NCBI GenBank assembly: GCA_023412435.1
Contig: JAEYNS010000346.1
Coordinates: 1-6,017 of the forward strand
DNA length: 6,017 bases
Reading direction: 5' to 3'
Source: Actinomycetes bacterium
GTDB lineage: Bacteria > Actinomycetota > Actinomycetes > Propionibacteriales > Propionibacteriaceae
The notes beneath the pieces were generated by a model. It did no database searches. It had not been told where the DNA came from and saw only the letters and a list, made by a program, of their open reading frames with translations. The position numbers and the translations under genes are program-made. Below, piece after piece: positions 5,395-6,017 of the stretch (its first letter is position 1; each line of letters starts with the position of its first letter).

Positions 5395-6017
5395 GTGCGC
5401 ATGGCGGGTCTGGTAGAGCTGTTCTCGACCGATCCGGCCGTCTCCTCCTGTCTGGACGCGGCGGCTTCCGGCGTCCCGGCCCTCGACATCACGGTGGTGG
5501 ACGCCGCCCGGCCGCTGCTGGCGGCGGCGCTCGCCGGCCGGTCGGAGGCGCCGCTGCTGCTGGTCACCTCCACCTTCCGGGAGGCCGAGGCCGCCACCAC
5601 GATCCTCGGCTCGCTGCTCAGCCCGGACGACGTGGCGTACTACCCGGCCTGGGAGACGCTGCCCCACGAGCGGCTCAGTCCCCGATCCGACACGGTCGGG
5701 CGGCGGCTGCAGGTGCTGCGCCGGCTGCTCGGCAACGACCAGCTGCCGACCCCCCGCGTCGTGGTGGCGCCGGTCAGGGCGATCCTGCAGCCGCAGGTGG
5801 TCGGGCTCGGCGAGCTGCTGCCGGTGAGGCTGGTGGCGGGCGAGGACTACGACATCGGCGAGGTGGCACGTGCCCTGGTGGCGGCCGCCTACCTCAGGGT
5901 CGACCTGGTCGCGCGGCGCGGCGAGTTCTGCGTCCGCGGTGGGGTCGTGGACGTCATCCCGCCCACCTCCGCGCACCCGGTGCGGATCGACTTCTTCGGG
6001 GACACCAACGAGGAGAT
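5395..6017 (+). CDS. mfd: Transcription-repair coupling factor Mfd, N-terminal part
   Basis: Mfd is a DNA translocase that removes stalled RNA polymerase and recruits UvrA for nucleotide excision repair. Only the first 207 codons of a protein normally of about 1,150-1,200 aa are present; the gene runs off the right edge. The visible part is the UvrB-like N-terminal module: VTSTFREAEAA (57-67), YYPAWETLPHERLSPRSDTV (82-101), a hallmark of Mfd and UvrB, VVVAPVRAILQP (122-133), and RRGEFCVRGGVVDVIPP (174-190) followed by PVRIDFFGD (195-203). In the known family this N-terminal module does not hydrolyse ATP; the helicase motifs lie further on, outside the window. Two in-frame starts are possible: GTG 5395, which fits either the AAGG site or leaderless initiation, and ATG 5401. 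I prefer GTG. The gap from pth is 36 bases. No frameshift is seen. Confidence 0.93.
   Translation, partial: MRMAGLVELFSTDPAVSSCLDAAASGVPALDITVVDAARPLLAAALAGRSEAPLLLVTSTFREAEAATTILGSLLSPDDVAYYPAWETLPHERLSPRSDTVGRRLQVLRRLLGNDQLPTPRVVVAPVRAILQPQVVGLGELLPVRLVAGEDYDIGEVARALVAAAYLRVDLVARRGEFCVRGGVVDVIPPTSAHPVRIDFFGDTNEE

Noticed and set aside
4225..5976. 583-codon open frame on the - strand spanning rplY, pth and mfd
   Set aside because: It runs antisense through three well-supported genes and has no domain signature. Long antisense frames are expected where third positions are mostly G or C.

Overview
The window is high-GC DNA, most likely from an actinobacterium (Actinomycetota). The evidence is the gene order glmU-prs-rplY-pth-mfd, the GTG starts, the strong G/C bias at third codon positions, the actinobacterial style of the GlmU and ribose-phosphate pyrophosphokinase proteins, and a DUF222/13E12-type HNH protein. 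A member of the Propionibacteriales is plausible, but that is an impression from protein style and not a demonstrated placement. All genes I can support are on the + strand.

Left part (1-965): the 3' portion of a DUF222-HNH endonuclease-like gene (13E12 repeat family), open to the left edge. Its first 67 bases recur exactly 333 bases (111 codons) downstream in the same reading frame. This points to an internal tandem duplication, a mosaic gene, or an assembly artefact at a contig edge.

Middle-left (966-1486): about 520 bases that I read as non-coding. They hold a degenerate four-copy tandem repeat (core starts at 1017, 1077, 1132 and 1198), an imperfect inverted repeat at its right end, and a small GC-rich hairpin. 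I see no tRNA and no convincing promoter.

Right part (1487-6017): a conserved housekeeping block. GlmU makes UDP-GlcNAc for peptidoglycan. Prs makes PRPP and overlaps glmU by four bases. Ribosomal protein bL25 (CTC type) follows after a 133-base gap. Peptidyl-tRNA hydrolase starts 11 bases after bL25. The start of mfd, the transcription-repair coupling factor, runs off the right edge. The block supplies cell-wall precursor, nucleotide precursor, translation, ribosome-rescue and transcription-coupled repair functions.

I found no new multi-gene system. The most interesting unexplained signal is the 3997-4129 leader of rplY. It has a candidate promoter, a 10-codon leader reading frame with its own Shine-Dalgarno sequence, and two mutually exclusive stems that would either expose or sequester the rplY Shine-Dalgarno sequence. 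The layout resembles a translational attenuator. It is inferred from base pairing by eye and has not been folded or compared with relatives.
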